Source of the DNA: Akkermansia muciniphila
Lineage (GTDB): Bacteria; Verrucomicrobiota; Verrucomicrobiia; Limisphaerales; UBA9464
Reading direction: 5' to 3'
DNA: 64,000 nt
Assembly: GCA_945898055.1 (NCBI GenBank)
Contig: CAMDGV010000008.1
Coordinates: 1 to 64,000 of the forward strand
Positions 8,209-16,730 of this stretch are shown piece after piece. Positions within the stretch are counted from its first letter, which is position 1. Every line of letters begins with the position of its first letter. The translations under genes and the position numbers were made by a program. A model generated the notes under the pieces. It had not been told where the DNA came from, searched no databases, and saw nothing but the letters and a program-made list of their open reading frames with translations.

Positions 8209-9264
8209 ATGCTTCTCGCTATCGAGTCTTCCTGCGACGAAACCGCAACTGCGGTGGTCCACAACGGAACCGTTCTTTCCAGTGTGGTGGCTTCTCAAGT
8301 CGGTTTACATGCCGAATACGGTGGCGTCGTCCCAGAATTAGCCACCCGCGAACATCTACGCAATCTCTTACCTGTCATTCGTCAGGCCCTCGACCAAGCT
8401 GGAATCCGCATCAACGATCTCCAAGCCATCGCCGCAACCCGTGGTCCTGGACTTCCAGCAGCCTTGCGGGCCGGTTGGACCTCCGCTCAAGCTCTCTCCT
8501 ACGCGCTCCGCCTTCCTATCGTCGGTGTCCACCATCACGAAGCACATCTTTATTCCCCTTGGATTCAAGGAACCCCGCCGAGATTTGAGCCCGAACGCCT
8601 CGTTCCTCATGTGTCCCTCATTGTTTCAGGTGGGCATACCCTACTCGTCCATGTTCGAGCTCTTCTTGACCATGTCATCCTCGGAGGGACTCGCGATGAT
8701 GCCGCCGGCGAATGTTTCGATAAAACAGCCAAACTCCTCGGACTTCCCTACCCCGGAGGCCCCGTCCTCGACCGCTTAGCCGAAGAAGGTCGACCTGATC
8801 GCTTCCACTTTCCACGCCCCTTACTTCATGAACCAAATCACGACTTTAGCTTCAGTGGACTGAAAACAAGCGTCCGAGTCTTTCTCCAAAAAAATCCCAC
8901 TCTCCCCGATGACCCCATCGGATTGCGCGACATCTGTGCTGCGATCCGCGCCGCGATTATAGAAACGCTCGCCGGCAAACTTCTCGCAGCTACCCGCTCT
9001 CTTCGACTTTCCTGCATCACCGCCAGTGGAGGGGTCACCTGCAATCGTGGGCTCCGCCGACTCCTTGCAGAAGTCGCCTCCAAACAGGGCTTAGCTTTAC
9101 AACTTTCAGCCCCCGCATTCTGCACGGATAATGCGGCGATGATCGGCGTGCTCGGAGAACAACGGCTGAATCACGATGGCGCCACTCCATTCGATGCCGA
9201 AGCCGAGCCTGGATGGGAACTCGACAGTATCGGCTCCCGCCCAACTCCCCCGAAACCAACCTGA
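8209..9264 (+). CDS. tsaD: tRNA N6-adenosine threonylcarbamoyltransferase
   Basis: This 351-residue TsaD/Kae1 enzyme transfers the threonylcarbamoyl group to A37 of ANN-decoding tRNAs, working with TsaB and TsaE. It starts MLLAIESSCDETATAVV. The metal-binding histidines are in VGVHHHEAHLY, followed by the ATP-binding segments VSGGHTLLV and DDAAGECFDKTAKLLGLPYPGG, then ASGGVTCNRGLR. Length and motif order are normal. The stop is 34 bp before the start of a glycosyltransferase gene on the same strand. Confidence 0.95.
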   Translation: MLLAIESSCDETATAVVHNGTVLSSVVASQVGLHAEYGGVVPELATREHLRNLLPVIRQALDQAGIRINDLQAIAATRGPGLPAALRAGWTSAQALSYALRLPIVGVHHHEAHLYSPWIQGTPPRFEPERLVPHVSLIVSGGHTLLVHVRALLDHVILGGTRDDAAGECFDKTAKLLGLPYPGGPVLDRLAEEGRPDRFHFPRPLLHEPNHDFSFSGLKTSVRVFLQKNPTLPDDPIGLRDICAAIRAAIIETLAGKLLAATRSLRLSCITASGGVTCNRGLRRLLAEVASKQGLALQLSAPAFCTDNAAMIGVLGEQRLNHDGATPFDAEAEPGWELDSIGSRPTPPKPT

Positions 9265-9298
9265 CCCCTGCCACGTCAATCCTGGGAACGGCGTCACT

Positions 9299-10027
9299 AT
9301 GCATCTCTCTATCGTCATTCCAGCCTTCAATGAGGCGAAGCTTCTACCCTCCACTCTGGCTGCAATTCAGCAGGCCCGAGGGGCGCTGAAAGTCGCCACT
9401 TGGTCTTCAGAAATCATCGTCTGCGATAATAATTCGACCGATAATACTCGGGCTATCGCTCTCGATCATGGCGCCGATCGCGTCGTTTTCGAACCTATCA
9501 ATCAAATCAGTCGTGCCCGCAATACCGGCGCCCAAGCCGCTGCGGGTCGATGGATTCTCTTCATCGATGCTGATTCCCAACCGTCATTTAAACTCTTTGA
9601 AGCCATGCTGAAGGCGATTCAGTCGGGTCGGGTCATCGCTGGAGGATCCACTGTCACCCTTGATTCCGCAGAGTGGCGTGCCCAAATCGGTGGCTTAATT
9701 TGGAATACCATCAGCCGCCTCGGACGACTCATGGCCGGTTCTTTTATATTTATCGAAGCCGCGGCCTTCCGAGAAATAGGCGGGTTCAGCGAACGTTTCT
9801 ATGCCGCCGAGGAACTCGATCTGACTCACCGTTTACGCCCATTAGCGCGCCAACAGCAACGGCAAATTGTCATCCTTACCTCAGCGCCACTCCTCACTTC
9901 GGCTCGAAAACTTCACCTCTACACCCCGAATGAAATCCGACGCCTGATTCTTCGTTCGGTCTTTCGTTCCAAAACGACTCTTACGAGCAAGGAGGCCTGC
10001 CATCTCTGGTACGACGGACGACGTTGA
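9299..10027 (+). CDS. Family 2 glycosyltransferase
   Basis: A 242-residue GT-A-fold transferase. The start at 9299 gives MHLSIVIPAFNEAKLLPSTL, the canonical N-terminal strand. The frame is open further upstream, but that part overlaps tsaD and is not GT-like. DNNSTDNT (about 45-52) and the DxD-type motif FIDADSQP (about 88-95) bind the nucleotide sugar. FIFIEAAAFREIGGFSERFYAAEELDLTHRL is typical of the acceptor side and is broken here only by ordinary variation. There are no transmembrane segments. The acceptor and sugar are unknown. It probably shares a transcript with tsaD. Confidence 0.88.
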   Translation: MHLSIVIPAFNEAKLLPSTLAAIQQARGALKVATWSSEIIVCDNNSTDNTRAIALDHGADRVVFEPINQISRARNTGAQAAAGRWILFIDADSQPSFKLFEAMLKAIQSGRVIAGGSTVTLDSAEWRAQIGGLIWNTISRLGRLMAGSFIFIEAAAFREIGGFSERFYAAEELDLTHRLRPLARQQQRQIVILTSAPLLTSARKLHLYTPNEIRRLILRSVFRSKTTLTSKEACHLWYDGRR

Positions 10028-10125
10028 AGACGCTTGGGTCCATGTCGCCAATGTAAAGAGGATCGCTTCGAATCAAAGTTGCACCTGTAAATTAAAATAG
10101 ATCGCACCGATTCTACAATTGCGAA

Positions 10126-10146
10126 GGGTGAGACCTCCACTCACCC
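10126..10146 (+). terminator. Possible hairpin terminator after the glycosyltransferase gene
   Basis: The stem GGGTGAG/CTCACCC with a 7-nt loop lies 100 bp past the glycosyltransferase stop. It is followed by TCCCTACTTT, a poor U-tract, so its role as a terminator is uncertain. Confidence 0.35.
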
Positions 10147-10280
10147 TCCCTACTTTAGACTGTTGATTCAGCTCAAAAATTACCGCAGCTCCAAACCAAG
10201 TTCCCGCCATCAGTAACGACGTCCTCGACTTTGCAAATCTCAAGCGCCGAGCCCTTCTCTTAAGCACGCGCCCTCTGGTC

Positions 10281-12119
10281 GTGTACTCGATTGCCGATCT
10301 TGTGATCACCCAACTAAGACCTCTGGCCCACCACAAAGGTCTTCAGTTAAACAATAGCGTCCCTCGCGATCAACCCCTCGTCATCGCCGACGAAGGGCGC
10401 CTTCAACAGATCCTTGGAACCTTGATCGGTAACGCTCTGAAGTTCACCCAAAAGGGCTCTATCGAGGTCGGTTCGCGGGTGCTAAAGGGTCACTTCAAAG
10501 GTAGCGATGCTCTTGAAATCTTCGTCATTGATACGGGTGCTGGTATTTCAGCCGACCAGCTTGTTTTGATCAGTGAACCCTTCGAACAAAATAAGGCCTG
10601 TGACGAACGCGACTATGGAGAGACAGGGCTGAGCCTCGCTGTTACCCGCAAACTCGTCGAACTCCACGGGGGAACTCTCGGCATTGAATCCACGATTGGA
10701 TTCGGTTCCCGCTTTGCTTTCACCTTGGCACTGGCGCAGAACGACAGCAGCCTACCCTCCCTACCCTCCCTACCTTCCCTACCCTCGGCCCCCGTTGCTG
10801 CGGTTTCTCGTTTTGAACTGGCGCCGAACTCTTCCGCTGTTCGCACCTCTGAGATAGTCCTCGCGTCAGTGCCTAGGGCCGGTCACCACACCATCTTGGT
10901 GGTCGACGACGAACCTATCAATCTTCAGTTATTGTACAGCCAACTACGCGTCGAAGGATTCAGCGTCGTTAAAGCTCACGGCGGCGAAGAAGCACTGAAT
11001 CTCTTAGCCGAAGGACTTCTGCCCGATGCCATCATTTTGGATGTGATAATGCCAAAAATCAACGGCTACGAAGTCACTCAACAGATCCGGTCCTTGTACA
11101 CGTCGCGCATTCCCATCATCCTGTTGACGGCTAAAGCGAGGGAAGAAGACTTAGTCGAGGGCTTGGCTAAGGGTGCCAATGACTATTTAACTAAACCCTT
11201 CAAAAAGAGCGAACTAATAGCCCGCCTTCGGACCCATCTGACGCTGTCCAAATTCGACGCCGCCGCGCGTCGCTTTGTTCCCTTCACCTTCCTCGAACTC
11301 CTCGGCAAAAAGAGCCTGATCGACGTTGCCCTCGGAGAAAGTGTTCGAAAGGAGATGAGCGTTTTATTCGCAGATATTCGTTCCTTCACTGCCCTCTCCG
11401 AAAAACTGGGCCCACAAAGGACCTTCACCACGATCAATCGCTACCTTTCTCTCATTCAACCGGCCGTCCACGCGCACCAGGGGTTTATCAATCAAATCTA
11501 CGGTGATGGTATCATGGCCTTATTTGTCGGCAACCCGGGTGACGCCGTCGCCGCATCAGTGGCGATGCACGAGGCCTTGTCCGTCTTCAACGAGGGGCAA
11601 ATGAGAACGGATAATCCCCCCTTTAAAATTGGCATCGGTATCAACACCGGTCCGGTGATGCTCGGGACTCTCGGTGATACCGAACGTATGTGTTGCGGAG
11701 TAATCGCTGACACCGTCAACATCGCATCTCGGATCGAAGGCATGACAAAAATGTATGGGTCTGCGGTCTTGATCGGCGAAACCACCCAGCAGCGCCTTTC
11801 ACTTCAGGATCAATCGACTTTGCGTGAAGTGGATCGAGTGATCCTCAAAGGGAAAGTTGAACCGACTTCCATCTATGAAGTTATCGATGCCGACTCGAGT
11901 CCTCTACGAGCAGCGAAACTCGAAACGCTCGCTGTGTTCGCCACCGGTCTTGAATTGTATCGGACTGCGCACTTTAGGGACGCTGCTCAGCACTTTGCCG
12001 CATGTATTCAGGCGGACCACAGTGACAAAGCCGCGACGATTTATTTCGAGAGATGCACCGATTACGCGGAATCGATTCCTCCTAATTTCGACGGCATTAA
12101 CCGTCTCGACGACAAATAG
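10281..12119 (+). CDS. HATPase - receiver - adenylate/guanylate cyclase protein, N-terminally truncated
   Basis: This 612-residue signalling protein carries a histidine-kinase ATPase domain (about 1-150, N-box GNALKFTQKG and a GLSLAVTRKLVELHGG G-box). A repeat-coded LPS linker follows (about 158-169), then a canonical receiver domain (about 205-320; VVDDEP, ILDVIMP, LLTAKA, LTKPF). The C-terminal class III cyclase domain (about 355-530) has metal-binding Asp residues in VLFADIRSF and YGDGIMALF. The GTG at 10281 is only the first convenient start. In-frame codons upstream from 10167 encode ISNDVLDFANLK, the second helix of a HisKA domain, but a stop at 10164 precedes any H-box. The kinase therefore lacks its phospho-accepting histidine. 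The cyclase part looks intact. Confidence 0.82.
   Translation: MYSIADLVITQLRPLAHHKGLQLNNSVPRDQPLVIADEGRLQQILGTLIGNALKFTQKGSIEVGSRVLKGHFKGSDALEIFVIDTGAGISADQLVLISEPFEQNKACDERDYGETGLSLAVTRKLVELHGGTLGIESTIGFGSRFAFTLALAQNDSSLPSLPSLPSLPSAPVAAVSRFELAPNSSAVRTSEIVLASVPRAGHHTILVVDDEPINLQLLYSQLRVEGFSVVKAHGGEEALNLLAEGLLPDAIILDVIMPKINGYEVTQQIRSLYTSRIPIILLTAKAREEDLVEGLAKGANDYLTKPFKKSELIARLRTHLTLSKFDAAARRFVPFTFLELLGKKSLIDVALGESVRKEMSVLFADIRSFTALSEKLGPQRTFTTINRYLSLIQPAVHAHQGFINQIYGDGIMALFVGNPGDAVAASVAMHEALSVFNEGQMRTDNPPFKIGIGINTGPVMLGTLGDTERMCCGVIADTVNIASRIEGMTKMYGSAVLIGETTQQRLSLQDQSTLREVDRVILKGKVEPTSIYEVIDADSSPLRAAKLETLAVFATGLELYRTAHFRDAAQHFAACIQADHSDKAATIYFERCTDYAESIPPNFDGINRLDDK
10752..10787 (+). repeat. 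Four 9-bp tandem repeats coding Leu-Pro-Ser
   Basis: The unit CTACCCTCC occurs four times (third copy CTACCTTCC, last ending in G). It encodes a Leu-Pro-Ser repeat in the linker between the ATPase and receiver domains. Changes in copy number would stay in frame and alter only linker length. Confidence 0.9.
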
Positions 12120-12166
12120 AGGTGATTCACTTTGGTAATTCGGCCAAGGCAAACATCCCCATTTAT

Positions 12167-14512
12167 CTAGCCTTTTTGCTGGATTCCTAGCAGTCGTTTT
12201 GCTTCCAAGAGAAGAAAATGGAAATCGGTGAAGGGTTCAAACCCAATGTCCTGCCAACGCAGTTTTCCCGCTCCATCGACAAGGAAAACTCCATGCAATG
12301 CGGTGCCCTCGAAATCATCGTGAGCATGCCAAGTCTTGAATGCCTTCAACGCTGGATCAGCCGCCAATCCAAAGGGAACACCGCCCTCTTTATCGGCCTT
12401 TTTTATGGTTTTAACCAATCCCGCAACACTATCTGAACTCACCGCTAAAACTTCGATCCCAACCTGCTTAAAGTCGGGGACACGCGGTGTCAATAATTGC
12501 AATTGCTCAGCGCAGTGAACACAACCCGCCCCTAAATAAAACACCAACAGAAGCGGTCGCCCTCGATAATCCGATAATCGAATCGGTTTCCCGTCCGCAC
12601 CGGTTACCTCGAGCGGGGGTGCTGGTTGCGGATTCCAACGAAACGAACCCAACGATTCCAATTCCGGTCGCACCCCCGAATCCACCGGATACCGCCGAGC
12701 AACTCTCCAATCGTTAGTATAACCGGCTGCCTTTGCCACCGGCGCCAACCGACGAAAAATAGGCAACGATGTCTCCATCCAAGCACTGAGTCCGCGCAAA
12801 AGTGCAAAGGACTTGATCGCCTCATTGGTCTGACCACTCTTCCACAAAAGTTCGGTCTGGACCGCCAGTGGATGCACTTGGTTGGTCCCGCCGTCGACCG
12901 CTTCCTTTGCCAATTTGAGTGCTCGCTGAGTCTCACCCAACTGAAACCACCAAGCGGCTAATCGCTCCTTCGATATACCCTTTAGTGCCTCTAATCGATT
13001 CGTCATTTCGCGCGACGTGCTCGTTCGTAAATCGGCAACAAACTTGAGTTCGTCACCATAGTTTTCTAAATTTTCTAAGGGCTCACTGGTTCGCTTTAAT
13101 GCCTCTGCCATGGCTTGTTCGATCTCCCCTCGCCCTTTCTTTGCCGCCTTGGCCGCGGCCTCCGCAACATCCACATGGCCCCGACGTTCATCACGCAAAA
13201 GTTTCATCGAAGCCTCCATTACCACCCTTTGGGTTGCCGCAGCCTCCATCTCGCCAAGCCCCAAGTGCGCTAACCCAACTAACCTCGCCCGACGCCCCTG
13301 CTCCTCGGCAAATGCCGTCGGCTCCAAAGACGGAGTTCTCTCTAATCGGAGGGTTTCATCCCACATTTCCCAGCGAAGCAATGTCTCCATCAACCGACGA
13401 CGCCCCTGCATCGCTGTTCCTCTCTTTTCATACGGGAGTCCGTTCGTCTGCTTGTCCAGCGTGTTAAAACTCGGGTGGCGCGGCATCTCAATCATGTTTA
13501 CGGACAAATCCAAAGCCTTCCCAATCTGTCCGATATAGTTATAGGTCTGCACCAACCACTCACTGTTATGGGCATAATTGTGAATCTGATCCGGAATCAG
13601 TCGGTCGGTCATTAGTTGGGTATTGTCAACCCGCACCGAAGCCTCCTGTTGCCACGCCATATCCGGATACCGTTTCAACTTATTAAAGGTGTGCCCTGGC
13701 ATATGCCACAAATGCGCTATCCCCGGCGAACTTTGCCCTGACTTTGAAGCCGACGGTATCGCTCGAACCGCTGACTCATCCTTTTCTCCGTCCCATAAAT
13801 GGATCCGATAATGGTGCGACGGATGCATCGGTTGCAGAGCAAAAATCTCTTTTAAAAGGGATTCAAAAGTTTGAGCACTGCCAATAGGCCACCCTTTATA
13901 ACCGCTATCCCAAACGTGAAACGCCAAAAACGCTTTGGCCTCTACATCATCGGGAAACTCAAAAATCAGGGTCTCCAAAGCGCGGGTGTAATCCCTCCGA
14001 CGCTCCTTTTCATCGCGCTTGGGATCCTTGTAAAAATCATTCAAAGCTCCGATCCAAAGCTGTTCGCGATGGGTCACTTGAGCTTTCCGAAGGTCGGCCT
14101 CACGAATAAAATCGGTGGCACGTTTGGAGTTGCCAACGTTCGCCATAGCCATTCCCCAATAGGCCATCGCGCAGTTCGTGTCGTGAAAGGACGATTCCCG
14201 AAAGGATCGTTCGGATTCCAAATACCAAAAACCATGTAATTGTCCCACGCCCTGAAGGAAGAATTGACGCGTCAGTTCGTTGGTGGTGGTAATTCCAAAC
14301 CAAATTTGTGGAATGCCAGACATCAGCCGAGCGCGCTGACGCGGCCCTTCGTTAAAAGCCTGCCCATGCATCGAATGCCCAGGATCAACCGCTTTTGCAT
14401 CATCGGGCTTACCCGAAGGAGAAGGCGGCGTCTGCCCCCAAAGCGGGAGAAAAAGCGGCACGAGTAGAAACCCCATCAACATCGACATCCACCAACGATA
14501 CAACATAGCCAA
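12167..14512 (-). CDS. Exported TPR protein with C-terminal redoxin domain
   Basis: A 781-residue secreted protein. The N-terminus has a hydrophobic signal segment (about 5-27, WWMSMLMGFLLVPLFLPLWG) broken only by variation. A long helical, TPR-like body (about 65-620) contains His-rich segments such as PSHHYRIHLWDG and AHLWHMPGH. The C-terminal AhpC/TSA-type redoxin domain (about 645-775) carries a CxxC motif in GAGCVHCAEQ. The closest architecture I know is the TPR-redoxin proteins of Planctomycetes, Verrucomicrobia and Acidobacteria, whose role is not established. The first helix-pair region also resembles proteins that bind via His-rich sites. It is convergent with the cyclase gene. Confidence 0.75.
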   Translation of the reverse strand: MAMLYRWWMSMLMGFLLVPLFLPLWGQTPPSPSGKPDDAKAVDPGHSMHGQAFNEGPRQRARLMSGIPQIWFGITTTNELTRQFFLQGVGQLHGFWYLESERSFRESSFHDTNCAMAYWGMAMANVGNSKRATDFIREADLRKAQVTHREQLWIGALNDFYKDPKRDEKERRRDYTRALETLIFEFPDDVEAKAFLAFHVWDSGYKGWPIGSAQTFESLLKEIFALQPMHPSHHYRIHLWDGEKDESAVRAIPSASKSGQSSPGIAHLWHMPGHTFNKLKRYPDMAWQQEASVRVDNTQLMTDRLIPDQIHNYAHNSEWLVQTYNYIGQIGKALDLSVNMIEMPRHPSFNTLDKQTNGLPYEKRGTAMQGRRRLMETLLRWEMWDETLRLERTPSLEPTAFAEEQGRRARLVGLAHLGLGEMEAAATQRVVMEASMKLLRDERRGHVDVAEAAAKAAKKGRGEIEQAMAEALKRTSEPLENLENYGDELKFVADLRTSTSREMTNRLEALKGISKERLAAWWFQLGETQRALKLAKEAVDGGTNQVHPLAVQTELLWKSGQTNEAIKSFALLRGLSAWMETSLPIFRRLAPVAKAAGYTNDWRVARRYPVDSGVRPELESLGSFRWNPQPAPPLEVTGADGKPIRLSDYRGRPLLLVFYLGAGCVHCAEQLQLLTPRVPDFKQVGIEVLAVSSDSVAGLVKTIKKADKEGGVPFGLAADPALKAFKTWHAHDDFEGTALHGVFLVDGAGKLRWQDIGFEPFTDFHFLLLEAKRLLGIQQKG

Positions 14513-14667
14513 AACTTATCGTCGAACAGCACAAGGCCAAGCCTCATCTTAGATCAATTACACCTCCGCGATCTAAGCCGCTGCCTCTCAGCCTCTCCTA
14601 ATCGTTATTTCTCAACGGAAAATGTGTTGTCTCACCTCGAAATCCGCTTCCATTCGCACTGTCGATC

Positions 14668-15630
14668 ATGGCTCTGCCTTATCCCAAAACCCGCAATTTG
14701 CAGACCCGCTGGATTCTCGATCAACGGCAGGGTATTCCACACACCTCCGATCTTTCTTCGCTGCGACCATCCCATTGGCTCCGTGAATCTGAACCCGATG
14801 TTTCAGGGGCGATATTATCGATTTTAACCGTCTTCCTGACCAACCGAGAATGCCCTTGGCACTGCCTGATGTGCGATCTCTGGCGTCACACTCTGCAAAA
14901 ACCTGTCCCGCCCGGCGCTATCCCCGCCCAAATCGATTTTGCCCTGGACGCCGACCGCAAGCTTCCTTCCGCTGCCGCCGACTGGATCAAACTCTACAAC
15001 GCCGGATCCTTCTTTGATCCAGGCGCCATCCCGACCCAAGACTGGCCGGCTATCGCCGACCGCTGTAGGCCGTTTAGTCGAGTGGTGGTAGAGTGCCACC
15101 CTCGATTAGTCCATCGACGAATCCTCCCGTTTCGCGACTTACTCGGCGCCAGTACTCATCTAGAAATCGCTCTCGGCCTAGAAACCGTGCATCCTCAGGT
15201 GCTCGAGCGACTCAATAAAGGAATCACTTTGGATGGCTTCAGACAGGCCGCCGGTTTTATTCGGGATCAAGGGATGGATCTTCGAGTCTTTATTCTGGTA
15301 AAGCCACCTTTCCTTGATGAAACAGACGCACTCGACTGGGCCAATCAATCGACCGAGTTCGCCTTTCGTTGTGGCGCGAATACGGTCTCCCTCATTCCAA
15401 CTCGCTCTGGCAATGGAGCCCTTGAGACGCTTCAAGCCATTGGTCAATTTTCACCCCCTCAGCCCGAAACCTTGGAAGCTGCCCTCCGATATGGACTCTC
15501 TTTGAAACAAGGTCGGGTCTTTGCCGACACTTGGGATTTAGATCAACTGGGTCAGGGAACCCAAGAACTCGAGAAAATCCGCGACCGCCTTCATCAAATG
15601 AACCTAACTCAGACCATTGTGGCATCCTAG
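14668..15630 (+). CDS. Radical SAM protein related to archaeosine synthase subunit RaSEA
   Basis: A 320-residue radical SAM enzyme. The [4Fe-4S] cysteine motif is CPWHCLMC (about 69-76; Cx3Cx2C). Segments downstream follow the order seen in the TIGR01210/RaSEA family as I remember it: KLYNAGSFFDP, VVVECHPRLV, IALGLETVHPQVLERLNKG, VFILVKPPFLDE and ANTVSLIPTRSGNG. In archaea RaSEA forms archaeosine in tRNA together with ArcS. Bacteria lack archaeosine, so the substrate here is open. A nucleobase-modifying role is an inference. The start at 14668 gives a leader of about 60 residues before the first motif. The gene stands alone. Confidence 0.72.
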   Translation: MALPYPKTRNLQTRWILDQRQGIPHTSDLSSLRPSHWLRESEPDVSGAILSILTVFLTNRECPWHCLMCDLWRHTLQKPVPPGAIPAQIDFALDADRKLPSAAADWIKLYNAGSFFDPGAIPTQDWPAIADRCRPFSRVVVECHPRLVHRRILPFRDLLGASTHLEIALGLETVHPQVLERLNKGITLDGFRQAAGFIRDQGMDLRVFILVKPPFLDETDALDWANQSTEFAFRCGANTVSLIPTRSGNGALETLQAIGQFSPPQPETLEAALRYGLSLKQGRVFADTWDLDQLGQGTQELEKIRDRLHQMNLTQTIVAS

Positions 15631-15701
15631 GTTGACGGCAGACTCAAGCCGAACTCGGCACTCAAAAGAAGAGACACGCGGACTTAGCGCACCCCGACTT
15701 A

Positions 15702-16715
15702 TCACCATTCCAAGACCGTAGCCCCCCAAGTCAGGCCTGCGCCAAACACCACCAACAACACTAAATCACCACGTTGAATGCGCCCGGATCGGACAGCTTC
15801 ATCGAGTGCAATTCCCACACTCGCAGCACTGGTATTTCCGTAACGATCTACATTCACAAAGACCTGACCAGACGTCGCCCCTAGACGTTCTCCAACCGCA
15901 GTCAAAATACGCTGATTGGCTTGATGAGGAATGATGCAGCGAATCTGCTCAATACGAATCCCACACCGCGAGAGCGCCTCGTTTGCCGCGGAAACCATCG
16001 CCGTCACTGCGTTGCGAAAAGTTTCCTTTCCATCCATACGCAAGAAATGAAGCCGACGCGCGACCGACTCTGCGGTGGAAGGACAGGCACTTCCACCTGC
16101 GGGAAGTTCGAGCAAGCTTGCCTTGGTCCCATCTGAACCCAAACAGGTGGTGAGCAGTCCCCGAGAAGCCGGCCGATGCTGGAGAACGGCCGCACCGGCT
16201 CCATCACCGAACAAAACGCAGGTATTTCGATCAGCCCAATCGATGACCGAACTCATTTTTTCCGCACCAATGACCAAAGCTGTCTGAAAAGAATGGGACT
16301 GAATGAATTGTGCAGCAATTTCCAGTGCATAAACAAATCCGCTACAAGCGGCCTCGATATCAAAAGCGACAGCGCGATTCGCCCCTAATTTTTGTTGAAC
16401 AAGGCACGCCGTGCTAGGGAAAAGCATATCGGGTGTGATGGTGGCCACGATAATAAGATCAAGCGCTTCAGCGCTAATCCCTGCCGATTCCATCGCCCGC
16501 CCCGCCGCACTCACTGCCATATCTGAGGTCGCCTCGCCGTCGGCCGCAATCCGTCGCTCACGAATTCCTGTGCGACTAGTGATCCAGTCATCGGTCGTCT
16601 CTACTAAACGTTCAAGGTCCGCATTGGTAAGCACCCGCGCTGGGACGTAGGAACCAGCTCCAATAATAGAAACCGTTCGAAGCGGGGGACGTTGATCAAG
16701 CGGATGAGTTAGCAT
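15702..16715 (-). CDS. fabH: 3-oxoacyl-[acyl-carrier-protein] synthase III
   Basis: A 337-residue FabH that condenses acetyl-CoA with malonyl-ACP to start fatty acid synthesis. The Cys-His-Asn triad is visible as Cys124 (EAACSGFVYA), His in IIPHQANQRI (about 263), and Asn in DRYGNTSAAS (about 293). The N-terminal TDDWITSRTGIRERR is characteristic. It is the last gene of the yceD-rpmF-plsX-fabH operon and begins 15 bp after plsX. Confidence 0.95.
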   Translation of the reverse strand: MLTHPLDQRPPLRTVSIIGAGSYVPARVLTNADLERLVETTDDWITSRTGIRERRIAADGEATSDMAVSAAGRAMESAGISAEALDLIIVATITPDMLFPSTACLVQQKLGANRAVAFDIEAACSGFVYALEIAAQFIQSHSFQTALVIGAEKMSSVIDWADRNTCVLFGDGAGAAVLQHRPASRGLLTTCLGSDGTKASLLELPAGGSACPSTAESVARRLHFLRMDGKETFRNAVTAMVSAANEALSRCGIRIEQIRCIIPHQANQRILTAVGERLGATSGQVFVNVDRYGNTSAASVGIALDEAVRSGRIQRGDLVLLVVFGAGLTWGATVLEW

Positions 16716-16730
16716 GGGAGTCAGGTCATT

